Part shown: piece after piece, positions 37,791 to 52,900 of the stretch | Numbering within the stretch: position 1 is the stretch's first letter | Layout: every line of letters starts with the position of its first letter | NCBI RefSeq assembly: GCF_964340395.1 | Contig: NC_135556.1 | Location: 14,335,910-14,399,909 of the forward strand | Direction of reading: 5' to 3' | Origin: Glandiceps talaboti | Lineage: Eukaryota; Hemichordata; Enteropneusta; Spengelidae | DNA: 64,000 nucleotides | Notes under the pieces: generated by a model | Databases searched by the model: none | What the model saw: only the letters and a program-made list of their open reading frames with translations | What the model was told of the DNA's origin: nothing | Made by a program: the position numbers and the translations under genes

Positions 37791-37983
37791 GATTTCCACA
37801 CAGACATGAACCACCTCTGCTAAAATGAGTACTACCGCAGAAAGGAAGTTTGTGAACCTTCGCAAACGGTTGGACCAACTCGGTTACCGTCAACCACTTG
37901 GAATAGAGTCTCTACCACTCGTTGAAAGACTTTTTACTGATTTGGTACACACAACAGAAAGTTTAAAAAATGCAAAGTTACAG
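37791..37983 (+). CDS. CEP135: CEP135 first coding exon
   Basis: Acceptor CTCCTTGCAG ends at 37790, so at least one non-coding exon precedes. 5' UTR is 37791-37824; coding runs 37825-37983 (53 codons, MSTTAERKFVNLRKRLDQLG onward), donor GTATGT. ATG has A at -3. The family match starts right at this Met. Confidence 0.93.
37806..37823 (+). promoter_or_regulatory. Upstream ORF before CEP135 start
   Basis: ATG AAC CAC CTC TGC TAA in the 5' UTR part of the exon starting at 37791. The stop ends one base before the main ATG at 37825. The layout suggests termination-reinitiation control; its effect is inferred. Confidence 0.6.
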
Positions 37984-40900
37984 GTATGTAAAAAAAAAAT
38001 TGCAACTTTATAAAATTGAACTACTCTGTACTGTATGAAGTTTTATTAGAGCGTTGATACTAGAATTTCTTAGAACTGTGATGGAAGATGTGATTTTAGT
38101 TTGGACTGTAAGATCAGGTAACTTCGAATTTTTTTGACACCCAAATAAAAGCATAGTCAAAACTGACAGTACTTATACATATAAAAGAATCAACAACACT
38201 CCCACTGGGACCTTGTCACATCACATGGTGGTTAACTGCCAGGCCTGCAGGGTAACCATCAGGTCATGGGTGTGGTGATCATAACAGGTGTGACAGTATG
38301 CTGTTCAATCTTGATCAGGATTACAAAAAAAATCATAGTAGGCTGTAATGTTGAAAATTGCCTTTGTAAATGCAAACTCAAATATAATTTGAAATTATCT
38401 TGATCTGATATATTTACCTAGAATTATAAAGTACGATGCACAAATAATGTACCAATCAACTACAGAATTATGAAATTTTACATTTTACATATTAGAAATG
38501 TATTGTGACTTGTAATGCTAGTCAAATTTTGTTGTTGTTAGTCAAAATGATGAAAACTGGGATTTTTTGTGAGTCACCACATAGTAAGAGATGGGGGTAC
38601 ATCAAATTTTGGTGCGTCACTTGAAATTGTGTGGGTCAAATTGGCTTAGAGGGTACATTGACTTTGACACTTTTATAGATTTCTCCATATATTTTTAAAT
38701 GCTTCAAAATTTGAGTCGCAATTTTCTTTGTTTCCTTTCAACATTATAAATGAATAATATGTTATTGAAAACTGTTTAGAGTTCTCAAGATTTCCCTCTC
38801 AATGTGATTGGTTTTAAAAAGGGTTCTTTTATGTGGTTAAGACTCCAGTTAAAGAATGCTTTATGCTGTGACCATAGTGACTGACTAGAGTTTTACAGAT
38901 TTGTTCCAATCAAATTTGATTTTTGACAGTTTAAACCCTCGGGGGAAAGATGCCTTAGTTGTTTTGGGAGTTAAGCTCCTGTACAAAGGACTCTTATACT
39001 GTGATTTGCTCCATTTCAAGAGTTAATCGTTTGAAATGACCACCTTTATTATACCATCATCAAAAGAACAAGCATTGAGATAGGTGTTTCTCATGTTTTT
39101 TTTTGTTCTGTCCTATGTCCACAATAGGCAGGTAAATCAATTGAAGAGAAAGGTAACTGGGAGGCTGCTGTAGAACCCTATCGCAGTGACAATGCCAAAC
39201 TTGTCAAGGAGAACAATGAAATACACCTTCAGCTCATTAAAACTAAGGAAGAAGCTGATTCTGCCATCAAAGAGCTGAAAGCAAGTATTCGCAGATTAGA
39301 ACATGAAAATGCTGATTTGAGATTCTTAAATACTCAGTATATTCATAAAGTGAGGGGTGTGGAAAAGGAGTCCAAACTAAAAACGGACCGCATCAATGAA
39401 CTGCAGGAGAAAAATTTCCATGCTGTTGTTCAGACTCCAGGTGAGTACTCTATTATAATGAGAAGTATTCCATGGTTGCAAATGAAAATTTATACTCGCA
39501 ATCAAGAAATTTGGGGAAGCAAATCTCAAATTTTCATCTCAACAGTATTGTCAGGGGTGTATTAGACCGGGACAGAGATTAGCATTCACACTTTTTTTTA
39601 CTCTAGTAACTATGAACCTAGAGATTCCATGACCATCATTCTCACATCCCTTGGTTGCTATCGTTTGATAGTGGATGTTTTCCCAACCACGTCATTTGGA
39701 CTTTTGTATTGCATAGAGTCATTGCTCCATTTTGAAGGATAAGGTACATGTTCACCTTATACATATGAGGTGCAATTGCTGTATGAATGCCGAGCTAATG
39801 ACTTATATGTTTTGCAGCAGGTGATGGCTGTGGCAAAGTGCATATAGTGTGTAGTTTGTTACAGGTGTTAATACAATCAGTACTTTCTATGTAGACACTG
39901 TCAAGATAAAAGCCTTGTTTTGAAATGGTGACACCATTTAATTGTGCATCTTTTTGTGGATAGGATGGGATTAGAATGTCAATATAAACCCCCCTCCCAA
40001 AAAAAAAAAAAAAAAATACTTTATGATATTGAATAAAATATAACTAGCCCAGTGCATTTAATGCCTTTATGCATAAACCTTCCACCGTTGGTGGAGGGTC
40101 AATGCTTCATGTAATGAAGAACAGGTATGAAAAATAGTAGTTGCCCTTATAGCTATATACATAGTGTGCCATACCACTGGCAACCTAGAGTTCAAAAGTC
40201 AAGATGGTGACACTGTGATTGCAACTTGAAATGTAAACATCATTGAGACTAAATAAGACCATATATCAGGTCAAGTTTGCAACATACAGGAATAAAAAAT
40301 GTGGGCACTGGGCAGTCATATGATTATAACTTGCATAACTAAGTTGTTCAGACTAAATGAAGGTCTATTTCGAGACTATCAGAACAGAGCTTAGGGACTA
40401 TCGCACAATGTCACACATGCTCAATAAGCAAACTTTGTTGATTTAGGGGGGAGGACGTCTGGCATCAATGCGATTTTTGAACTTCATTTTCATACTTTTA
40501 ACCAAATTTGAAAAAATTCATGCCTTCAATGATAACAGCTTCTATGTTTACTACTGACATGTTGATAAGTTGATAAAAATTGACTTCTAATATGACATAC
40601 AATGCTGGGTTTCTGGTAGTATTTTGATGTGTTTACCATGTTTTTGCATTGCACCATATCATAGTAGTGTGACCACTACATTTTGCATCATGGTTTACAA
40701 CATATATAAATGTGTGATGTCACACTTGTGAACGCTTGTTTATGGGGAGGGGGGAGGGGGTTTTGTCACTCCTAAATGAACAATGTTCACTAATTGAGCT
40801 TGTGTGGCATTGTGCAATCTTTCCTTAGTTGACAACTGCTATAAGTAGCAAATTGATATTTTGAGTACTTTAAACAATTCAAAAGTTCAGTTTAATGTAT

Positions 40901-43900
40901 CTTTGTAATATTACTAATGTTCAAAGCTAATTACAAAGTAAATTAGTAATGTTAATTACCAGATTGTCTTTGACCTTCTATTACTACAAGTCAGACATCT
41001 CTCTCCCTCCCCATATCATTTATCATCTACTTATCAAAGATAAGTTAGCTTATTTTCTTATTAGGTATAATTTGTCTATGTAATAGAATAGCACAGCAAG
41101 TATTTGTGGAATCTGAAGTTTGTAGACTAATAATATATATTCAGGTGTACTACTAGTATATTGTAGTGATATTGGTATTTATACATATAGCAAATCTCCT
41201 TCAATTAATGTATCATGACATAGCAAATGTCATTTGTGATGCTCTGAATAAATTCTGGGTAATATTGCTCATCAAAGCTCTTAATTCTAACCCTGTAAAA
41301 TTCATTGATATCTTATAGTTGCTTTGTGAAAATTTTGATATTTTTGACAATGCATATATGTATCATGGCAGTTATGCATTGCTCTGTCACACTAACTTTG
41401 TCCCAAGTGTCAGACCTAAATAGTGTATAGCCACAATTTCCAGGCAGCTTGACTCTCCTGATTAGATAAGCCTTTTTGAAAGATGTCTTATCAGAAGTTT
41501 ATCTTGAATATTTCCAATATTTTTTTTCTCATGTGACATCTGAACTTGCAAACATACTGTTCATGAGTACTGGTGTAGTGTACTAGTAGTAGTAGCCAGG
41601 CCCCAAAAGATTCCAAAATCCAAACTGAGAGGGCGCCATATTAAGGAAGTCAGATTTTTACCTGTGAGCCAGAAGTTTTAATAATGAAAACTCTTTATGG
41701 CAGTTTTCAAGATTTAATGAAAGTTTTTAAAGAGAAAACTATTTAATGACATTTTTTTGGAAAAGTAAATTTGTGATGTTTCACATTGTGTTCTTGACCC
41801 TGCTATTATTTAAACACTTCCATGTCTTCATGATCTTGAAAATCTAAAAAAAAAAAAAGGTTGACTATCATGTGACTGTATCTTACCCAAGGGCAAAGAA
41901 CATGAATTCTTGATGGTCACATCAATTTTGTGACTAGCCTTGTCGTTTATTAGTTTATCAGTAATAAAGAACTCAAAGCTTTAACAAGGCGAGTATAGTT
42001 TGCAAGCTTTTCTTCTCTGATATGTTAACTGCTAACAATTAAGGGTGTCCTAGAGACCAATTGTAAACTGGTTGGTATGTAAGCCCTGTCTGCAGTCTTG
42101 TTGCTTGGAGTTGATAGTGGCTGGTTGATAGACACAAAAACCTTACTACTAAAACAGCAGAATGTGTGCTGATAAATTCTGTTGACGTGTAAACTAATTT
42201 TGGGTGGGTTTTATCATTAAATTTGTATGAACGAAAGCCCCTCCACCCCCACCCCCCACCCCCCACCCCCACTCCCCAACAGAAATAAATTGTATTCATA
42301 TGCATCATTCATGAAATGTGCAGTGAACATGCTTTTGTGACTCAATTTGTACAGGTTTATGAAGCATAATGAAATTAAATGCCCAAGACGTAATCAATTT
42401 AAAACTAATTTTGATTTCTGTTCCCTGTGTTCTGTGAAGTGAAAAACTATTGTTGTTACAACATATATACTTCAAGTTAATACTACACCAGTATGTGGCA
42501 TGTTATTGTCCTGTTTACACCTCCCTGTACAGTCAACAAGCTTACCACTCTTATCATATTCTTGTGAATATCAATGAACAAGTTTGTCATTTAATAATAA
42601 AGATAAATTAAAAACAAACATACATCATAGTGGTAGTAACATTTGCAGTTAGTTGATAAGGGAAATGAAATATATTTATGATGAAATGAAATTGATATCT
42701 AACATTATGAGTAACTTGAGCTGTCAAGTACATTTGAGTCATATTTTTGTATAAGTATAGATGTATAATGGAAAGTATGATGTCTGCTGTGTATGTGCTA
42801 ACATACTTTACAGTAAAGTGGCCATATGGATGAGGATTGGGTATTTATTTTGGATTTTTAATTTATGAAACAATTTTACCATGGCTTCCTACTTGAAAAA
42901 TAAATGTAGCACAACATATGTCAAGTCTGTGTTTGTAACTCATTAAATTGCAAAAGATTAATAAAATGTGTAAAACGTTTGTTGTTTTATGTGCAATAAC
43001 AAACATTTTTTACACAGTTTTGTCATTTTGCAATGTATTGAGTTACAAACACAGGTTTAAACAATGTTGTTTCACATTAATTTTTCAAGTAGAAAGCCAT
43101 GATATAATCGTTTTATAAATTCAAAATCCAAAATAAATACCCAATCCTCATCCATATGGCTACTTTAAGTGCAGGTGTACCAGTTAGTATGTCTATATAT
43201 ATAAGGGTAATCAGCTGGCTTATTATGATTGATTGAAATAGACACTTCCTATGATTCACACTGTAATATAATGCTCTCTGTTGTACAGGAGGTCGGAAAC
43301 GCAATGTTCCATTCCGTCGACAACGGATGGAACTGGATTCCACTGTTCCCGCTTCGGATAGTACACTTTCATCCGTTCAGAGTCAGGCTGACGATCCTTA
43401 CGTTGCTGACTTGATCCGTGTAGCCGATACTAGAATTGAGGCCTTACAAGCTGAAGTTGACAAACTGAAGATAGATGACGAGAGATCTCATCGTACAGTC
43501 AGGAGTCTCAAGAAGCAGGTATGGATTTATAATATAACCCTCGTTTTATTTGTAAACCTCACACAAGCCAAGTTCTACACATCCAAATGAAAAATGTTGG
43601 ATTTATACCCTGGTTGTTCTAGATCACAACAATGCATCAATGGTTATGTGGTGCTTGAAATATGAGTCCAAGCATTCAAAAAACGCCATTTTCTTCCTCA
43701 AATTTTTATAGTGAGCTTGCATACGCATAGTTATATAATTGCTCAGCTGAAAAACGCTTGTGATATAAGGGGTTTGTTACTACTTGTTGACTGTAAATGA
43801 CAAGACTCCTTGTGTAACTTGTATTTCTTTGAACAAAGGGAAGTATTCAGTGAGGTAATGTGTACTGGGCAACAGTTGTACATTCATGGAACAATATACG

Positions 43901-46900
43901 ATAATTAATTACGACACTGCTCAAATTACATACCTGAATGCAACTTTAGGAAAGAACCACCTCTTTGTTAAAGTATTTGTGAACAGAAAAAGATAAACCT
44001 TTGAAAGTTAGACCCTTTGATGTAAAAAACACAGTGTAGATATTCAAATAACATGTTTTATCTGAATTAACTCTTGGCCAATGTATACTGACTTTTGTTG
44101 TCTGTTCACTTACGTTAATTAAAACATGAAGCTGTGTAAAAGAAATGCTCATGACGTGTACCTTGAATTGCAAAATTAGCTGATTACCATTATCCAATGT
44201 TTCAGTTCTTTGAGTTTGACTAAAATAAGTTTCTTTTTCCTCAATTATATTTTTACTAAATATTAATTTTAAGAATAAAAATATTAAGTGTCATCAAAAA
44301 GATATGTGTGCTAACTTTTTGAATCGCAAATATATTTTGTGTTAGGACATATTATATTTTGTGAGGTGTGGAGGTTATGATTTACAACTATGATTGCCCT
44401 CTTTATTGCTTGGTGTACACTGTTACTATGAGAGTGGTATCCACAAGGTTGTATACTAGAAACCGTAGACAAACAACCAGTGACAATGATAAGCCTGAAT
44501 GCACTTGGCGTCCCCGTCTTTTTATAATAATGCCATTCCTTGAATACTTTTTGTATCATAGGCTACATGTAGATGTATCTAGGCTTGATAGCATGTTTGA
44601 CATTACACATACCAGAAACAATGTATGGGACGCTATAGTGGGATTAAAATTGAACATGTTTTATTAACATCAGGTGTGATTCGTAATTGAGTGGCGTTTA
44701 AATTTGAACCACTAGGATTATTAGTACAGAGCAAATCATAGAGTTGCTAACCTTATGGTCGTGTTTATTTATTGCATACATTATGATTTTAATTCAGTGA
44801 GTATGGTGTTATCCTATATATAGTCTTCACATCACATACTTTATTGCGATGTTTGATTGTCAGGAAGGTGGAAAAAAACCTCTCCTCAAAAATGAGAAGA
44901 AATTAATTATTTATTTATTTATTTTCTTTTCATTCTTGTTTCAAATATGACATTTTGTTGAGTTTCAGTAGCAGCAACTTTTTGAGTATGCACAATATCA
45001 ATATAGAGAAACTCAAACTCAAAATTTTGAGAAGAATTCAAAAAACTCCAGCAAATACTTCTTTTTATAACTACTAACTACATAACTATAAAGAACAAAA
45101 CCAAAAATGTTGTTTTCTTACTCTGTAATTATGTCTGTAGTAGTTCTGGATTTGAAGCATAAATAAATTATCTAGTATTAAAAGTAGTATATTTGGCGCT
45201 ATCACTCTGAAGAAGGCTGAGTGCTTCAGCTGATATATACGTAGATAAATTATTGATGCTGTGAGTTCAGAACTGCTAGAAGATGCATAAAGAACAGATT
45301 CAGTGACCGATTATATAGGTATACATACGATTTTTGTACAGCGACCTTTGATTGCTGTAATTCATTCATTTTCTGATTTATTTAAGATTCAAACTAAACA
45401 TATTCATGTCTTGTTCTGTAGTAACCAAGGTAGAGTTTACTATCTTGGTGTTCAATCAGATATATTGTAGTATTATGTTGTGTTGCCTAGTAACCGATCT
45501 TATCATGTTTGTTTCAATCAATTACATCATACACTAAGAACTCCTAGTTGTTAGATATATGGGGACGTCTGTTACTACACGCAACGAAGATTGCATCAAA
45601 ATGCTTTAATTCAGTCATTTTCAAGTACTGTGCTTGAAGTATGGTAATAAGCGCTTGACCCTAACCAGTATGGTAACAAATTTATTTTCTTCTTGACCAT
45701 TGTAAATATTCAAAATCCCCTCCCCGCCAAGGTTTTTGGTGACAAGTAAATATTTTGTAATGTGAAGAATCATAAATCTGAATAAATTATCTTGGTTTGA
45801 TATGCATATGAAAATTAGAAACCCTGTCAGGGATTTCAGTCATTGAATATTAAAAATCAAATTGTATCTGTTTAGATTTAATAGGTGTAACTTTGTGAAA
45901 CGGAGATAAGCAGTTGTTATCTTGTAATTGGGACTGGTGCCAAATCAGTATTTGTATAGGTCACTTATACAGGGTCTGGTAGAACAACATGTTTTTTTTG
46001 TGTGTCAAAACAATTATTTCCCTTGAAAAATGAGATCAAGCCGTTGACAGAAATTTGGCAGCCTAAAGCAGTTAAGTCCATTGACGGTTTGTGTATACAT
46101 GACTGTTTCACTTTAAAACTAAATCATTGAGTCACATTAATGAAGCATGAAATTGATACAGTGAACCAAATAAACGATGTTGATAGAAGAAAAAAAATTC
46201 ACCAGTAAGATAGGGTGAATATACAAAGGCCAAACATCTACTTGAAGTATGGTGTTATCCCGTGCTATCAATTGGATTATATCTCCTCAGTTGAGAAAAA
46301 AGGTCTACCAGTCTTGTCCGAACATGTTCTAAATTTTACCAGTAAGTCATATTGATTGCATGCCAGCACAGGTATTATAGAGTGGCCCAGGGTTTTTTAC
46401 ACATGTCAAGCCTTGAATGGAATAGTCTGGTGTAAACAAAACTTATTGTAACTGGGGTCATTGTTGAACATGTCAACAATATCTTTTATCATGCAAATGG
46501 TCGATTGTCATTTATTATGCTAATGCTGGGATCCTGACAGTTGATTGGACAATAGATTATTATTGGGTGGTTTTGTTGGATAATTCTCCCCATTCACAAG
46601 AGGCACTCACTGTTATTAATTAAACACACAGGTAGATTATATTTAGCGGCAGGGTGCAGCAGCGTCTTGCTTCTCATATGCAAATTTCAGTCTTGGCGTC
46701 AGTTGGAGTTTGAATTTGTAACTGGGGTCTCCACCGTGAATACCTAGTGAATGTGTGTAGTGGTTGTATAGGAAGGACTTGTGTGTCGTTTTCACTGTCA
46801 AACTAAGGGTGTTTGTGTAAGACAACAAAATGTCTGCACGTTATTCACACCGACCTCGATCAAGGCCAAGGGTAAGTATTTGTACTTGTAACTGTATCCA

Positions 46901-49900
46901 AAATTATTTTGGTAGATTTTTCTGACAATTACATGTCAGTATACAGGTTCCTCCCTCATAGCCGAAAGCCCTTTAACTGCCTGAATACAATAGCATGAAT
47001 GTCACATAGTTCATGTTACTAGGAAATATGTGGAACTCAAAATAACCGTTACTGAGCTGAAGTGCTGTGCAGATGAAATCGTCTGATAAAAAAACCTTCT
47101 GTACTTTGGCAGTTTTGATGTCAAAATTTTATTTTCTTGTACCAGTAGGAGAGGTCATTTAGACTGCTTTTATAGGGCTATTGTCATCACTGATAAAGAG
47201 TACCTCTGTGGATTTGTATTGTTATCGGCTAGCTGTATAATGCACAGTTATATGTGGTACTGTGCGGTGGTAGGATTTGTTCAAATTGACAAATGGAAAT
47301 TGATGCAGTTTCATATATGTTACTATCAGAAGGTATTCCATAGGTGTAACTTTGCGTGGTGTTTGCCGAGCATACAACCGATCTAGCTACAAATCCCACA
47401 GTTAGCACCCACCTGCTACTGTTGGCACCCTGCCATACTATTACAACCCCTAGTATCATGATTATAAAATATCACTGTAAAGCCAGCTATACACATGTTG
47501 TGGTGACAGCAACCAATCTTAAGCTGTTCTTATAGTAGAATTGATTACAGTACTATTTTTACACTGCTAATATTAGGAATGTCAGCATATAAAATTGACT
47601 CCCATCTGTTTGACATACCTTGTACACTAGGAGTATTTGTGAATTAAATATACAGAACAATTTATCCCCTAAAAAAATCCTGTAATACAACACAGTCATA
47701 TACTTACATGTACTAGAGTGTAATACTCACTTTTGAACTTTGCATGATTATGGAAATTATTTTGTGTTGATAAATTATGAAGTTCTGGCATTGTTATGAA
47801 GTCAATAGAAGTAATAACTATAATGAATATATGAGAAGTTGATTCAAAGTGTTGACTGTACGGATCATTAAATGTCTTCAGTCTGCAGCTGGTACCTTTA
47901 TTCATGGTGGCATAATGTTAGGATGATACATGTATCATCTATTATTTTGCATTTATCACTCCTCATACGACCTTCAGGGTGATTGGGTTCACTTGGTGGA
48001 AGGGGAAAAAAAATAAAGGATCCAGTGTATAGGTTTGTTATTAAGTCAAATAGTACTCTTTTTTTTTCATCTTTTTTTTTTTCATTTTTTTTTGTGGGGG
48101 GTGGGGGGTGGGGGTTGAGAAACATTGTCCATGTAAAACCAATATTTTCTTGTTATTTTTATGCTGGAACAATAATATTGGTTTGGACAGACATGAGAAA
48201 TGTTCATACATAAAGTAATTTTGCACAAAAGTTGGGTATCATGTTATGAATGAATCACTTGGATGTAATACTATTGTACTAGTAGAGATATGATCAATAC
48301 AGCAACAAACTGTTGTTTTTATCAATGCTATCCCCATTTGATCTACAACTGTACAGTATATTAATATAAACTGAAAGTCTGCTGTCTGCTGTAATTTCTT
48401 TCTACCATTAGAGAATTATTTACAAGGGCTGTATTTAATCCCGGGTCAGCATATAAGTGTTAAGATTAGGCCAAAAAAAAAAGAACTGTTTGTAGACAGC
48501 ACATGTATCATTTAAATCCCCCTGTGTCGTCTTTTTCCATGTTTGTCCAGTCCATGCAGTCTGCAGATCTGAGGGAAACACAAAAATAACCCCCCCCCCC
48601 CCACTTCAGTGAAGACAACTGCAGAGCCAAACATGAACAAGCAAATGACATCTGCCCTACATACACACTTGCTCTAAAGTACTAAATAAAAAGAACAGTA
48701 ACTGCCATAAATAGTAGACTGAGTGATAGGTTTGTTGAGAATTTAAAAAAAAATTGTGTCATCCAACTGTCCTGACCAGAAATTTTTTTTTTGTCCTTAC
48801 GTGGGGTCATTCTTTTGTTCTGTCCCAATTTTCTCTATAGATGGCTCTCCCAAACAACCATAGTTCACACCTAGATATTACTACTATTTCAAAATGGGCC
48901 TTAACTAATGAAATATGATATCAGAATATCATTCTTTAGTGAACATGTTAATTATTACTTTGATGTCACTGTGTGCAATCCTGGTGTTAAAAATAATGTG
49001 TGTCTGAAACCTCTGACAGACTCCACTACATACAATTTTATACAGCAATAAATCATCCCTGGACCGTTTTCAGATTAATTTGTAATGAACTGACAGTATC
49101 AATATTAAATGATGTTGATGGTGTATATAATGATGAATTCATACTTAACCTGAAGTCATCATTTCATATTTTATGTTTAATATTACTTAGTATTCTACAA
49201 AAATATATCAAATATTATATTAAATAAGATATTTACATATTGAGAATTTGAGCTGTAAATATGTATATATTGAGAATTTGGGCTGTAAAGGTTTGAAGTG
49301 AAAACTGAATATTACATGGTAAAGTTAGGTATTTGAAAATTTATAATTGTACTGTATGGTACGCACAGCGTTGCTAAGCTAGGAACAGCTTAGTGATGGC
49401 TAGCGATACAGCACTGTGTTCAGAAATACTAACTGAATGTTGGCGTCAATAAAATGTCATTGTTGGTGTGCCATGGTAGTAATGTGTACATAATGAATAA
49501 CAGTACTAATAACATTGTATCTATTTCAAGTACCTGGTAGTTAATTATTTCAATATTTGGTTTAGGGATAGACACATAATTTCAGAGTTGGTTGATAGAA
49601 AGAAAGTAATCCCCATGAAGGTTGACAGTAAGTCTACATATATAGCCATCGGTTTGTAGATATAGTGCTGATATTGATGAAATTACACAAGTGATTCAAT
49701 TTAAGTGAAGGAGGCTATCTGTGTCTGTGTGAATAAAATGTAGCTTGTTAATTTTCCCTTTGATACTATACTGTGTGTCTTTTTCATCAAATTTGATTTT
49801 TTAATAAATAAATAAATAAAATGTATTGTTCTTAAAAAGGCCACTGGCCCAATGCACACATTTAGAAATGTGAGCAAAGTCTAAAATGTTGCACCAGAAC

Positions 49901-52900
49901 ACACAGAAAGAAAAGACAAAACAATAGAAAAATCAATCAATCCATCAATCATTAAAATATATTTTCTTAACTTGAATGATTTGTACACAAAAATTGCCAA
50001 GTTAATAATTACATACCATGACATGAGAGAATGAAATTTTTCATAGAAAAGAAGGACGTGAGAAATGCCCAGAATGTCATTTAAAATTTTTTAAAGGATA
50101 TTCCCTAGGCAATTGTGCTATATAGGAATACTTCCCTATACATATTGACTACATGTGTATTCTGTTCATAAAAGTCAATGTGATAGACAAGGTTGTTCAA
50201 ATTTGACCTGTTACACAATGCATTGCCATGTTATTATAATGTCTTGTAGAATTACTCTTTCTACTCTTCATTGATTTTAACATTGCATTCATGAATATAT
50301 ACCTTTGTCAATACATTAAGTGACTGGAAATCATTAACGGAGACGCAGAATTAGCCAGTCTTGGATTTCAATGTACTCAATGACTGTCATTTCAGCTCGC
50401 TTTTCTATCATTTCACTGTAAATAGTTATGTCGGCCAGCCTGTCATTTCTAATTGAAATTCTACTAATGCAGCTCAAATCAAGAAATCAGTTGACTTCAA
50501 ATTTACTATTACTGTAAAATGAAATTTATTAATGAAATAACATTAAAGTGGCCATATGGATGAGGATTGGGTATTTATTTTGGATTTTTAATTTATAAAA
50601 CAATTTTATCGTGGCTTCCTACTTTACAATAATAAACATTTTACACATTAAATAATCTTTTGCAATGTATTGAGTTACAAACAAGGACTTAGCATTATGT
50701 TGTTTCACATGAGTAGGAAGCCATGATAAAATTGTTTTATAAATTAGAAATCCAAAATAAATACCCAATCCTCATCCATATGGCCATATTAAAGAGCTAG
50801 TTATGTGTTCATTTAACATCAGCGTTATAACAGACAAATGCAAATTGTATTCAATGTAGTGTTATTGAATTTATTTCTACTTAGATTTTATGTTACACTT
50901 TGCTTTTAATAATATATTTGCTATTTTATTTAAGTTTAATTCATATTTCATATTTTTCAAAGCTTCTATCAAATATATCATTCAATATTATTACAATGAC
51001 ATCTGTTTGTGAAATCTATTTAGTTTCATTTGTTCTTGGCTAATAATCTTTATCCATTAGCTGTACCACTCTCTATCCGACTATTAAATATTATACTTTA
51101 ATTGCCAATTTACCTGTCATTAGGTTGCTATGGTGTTCATAATTATCAACCACACTTGTCCAAATTAGCAGTCTAGTAAAAATCAATTATCTCATTCACT
51201 ATGTAGTTATTAGTGCTTATTGTGACTGTAAGTATGTACTTAGTACTTGAGTAACAGTATTTTATTACACTCAAGATGGGGTGGGGGTGGGGGTGGGGGG
51301 TTCATTCACAGTGTAATTATTGGTGAGTATTATGACTGTAAGTATGTACTTAGTAGTAAAAGTATTTTATTACACTCAAGATGGGGGGGGGGGTTCTAAC
51401 TTGTGGCAAACAGGATTGGTGGTTTTATGACGATTTCAGTTTGCCAATCTTAGGTTTTTACATGTAAACACATGTTAACAGGATAATTTATATCTTGTAA
51501 AATTTGATCGCTAGCTTCCCAAGCATACAGTATTTTTTCAAAGGTTCTCTCATAAATTTGTCCTACTATTTCATCACTGACAATAAAATATTTACATCTT
51601 TTAAAAAAAAAACGTTGAAAAAATCACCATAACTGTGGGTTGTAAATGGCATATAATTCCCTTCATTTCAACACTTGTCCTTACAGCAACTTCCCAAGGG
51701 TAGATGTTTCAACTTTAATAGGTATATTTGCATATATTGAATAATATGATTTAGAGGTCTTCTGATGCATGTGATGGGGGTAAAAAAGTGTACTCAATAG
51801 TTAAAGTTACTCTCTTGAAAGTCTGAAGACTTGCTTTTAATATAGTGCAAATTACTCAACTGAGCTATTCATACCTTTGTAAGTGTTTGAGAGAACAGTG
51901 TGGATGAGAGTGTGGATTGCATGTAAACCTAATGAAGTGTTCACAGTTTGTGATAGTTCCAGGACCGTGGTGGTGGTGATGGTGGTGGGGTTGGGTTGGG
52001 GTTCTTGGAGGAAGTGAGCTAGGTTGGAATCTAGTAAAATTTACTTTTAATTTTGTTTATTTTTTTCATACTTTTAGAAGAGAATTATTAACTTTGTTTA
52101 GATTTAGATTTTAATTTTGATGTTGTGGATGGGGTTGAGGGCAGAAGTTCAAGTGAGTTATCTAGTAAAATATTCAGTTTATCAACTTTAAGATTTCATA
52201 AACCTGCTCACAGGTGGTGGTACGGCTAGAACAGGGTAGTAGTGAGATTAAAACCGAGTATAAAAGTTTGACATGGTAGTTGTTTTCTTTATGTTTATTC
52301 ATACTTTAGAAGGATAAACTTGGTACACCGCCAAGAGAACTCAAGTAGATTTTACCTACTTACCACCACTCTTTACATAAACACAAAACTCACTGAAATA
52401 GAACTCAAAGAAGGTGTAGTATGTGATCCATAGTAAAAGTATTCAACATTGCTATGCAGTTACAATGGTATAGTAATATTAGTATCTGAAATATTGAAAT
52501 GCAACCAGAGTATCCCAATCAACCATTACACTGTATTGAACTGCCAGTGGTTGTATTACCAGCTGACGGTATAGTCAAGAATGCATATAAAGTGCAGTTT
52601 ATGATGAGTACATATTGCACAGTTTGCCCCTGTGGTCATGTTACGTTGACTCTCTAGTGATGTTACGTTGACTCTCTAGTGGGGAATGCATACAGACTGT
52701 AGGTTGTATTCAGTCTTTGCATACTGTGCTTCAGTGGTTTTGTTAAGAGTGCATTTAATAATATCGCATACCATGCCTCTGTGGTCATGTTACTCAGATG
52801 CTGTAGTACTGGATACACAGGTCTTTACATTTTGCAATTTGCATATTTTGCTGAGCACTGTAGGTATGACAATATGCTGTTGCGTAGAGTGTATTCTTAC

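Noticed and set aside
44368-44667. 99-codon plus-strand frame in the large CEP135 intron
   Set aside because: No similarity recognised, no splice context, composition like surrounding intron.
46643-46828. 61-codon minus-strand frame
   Set aside because: Overlaps the putative promoter/5' UTR of the alternative exon; no domain recognised.
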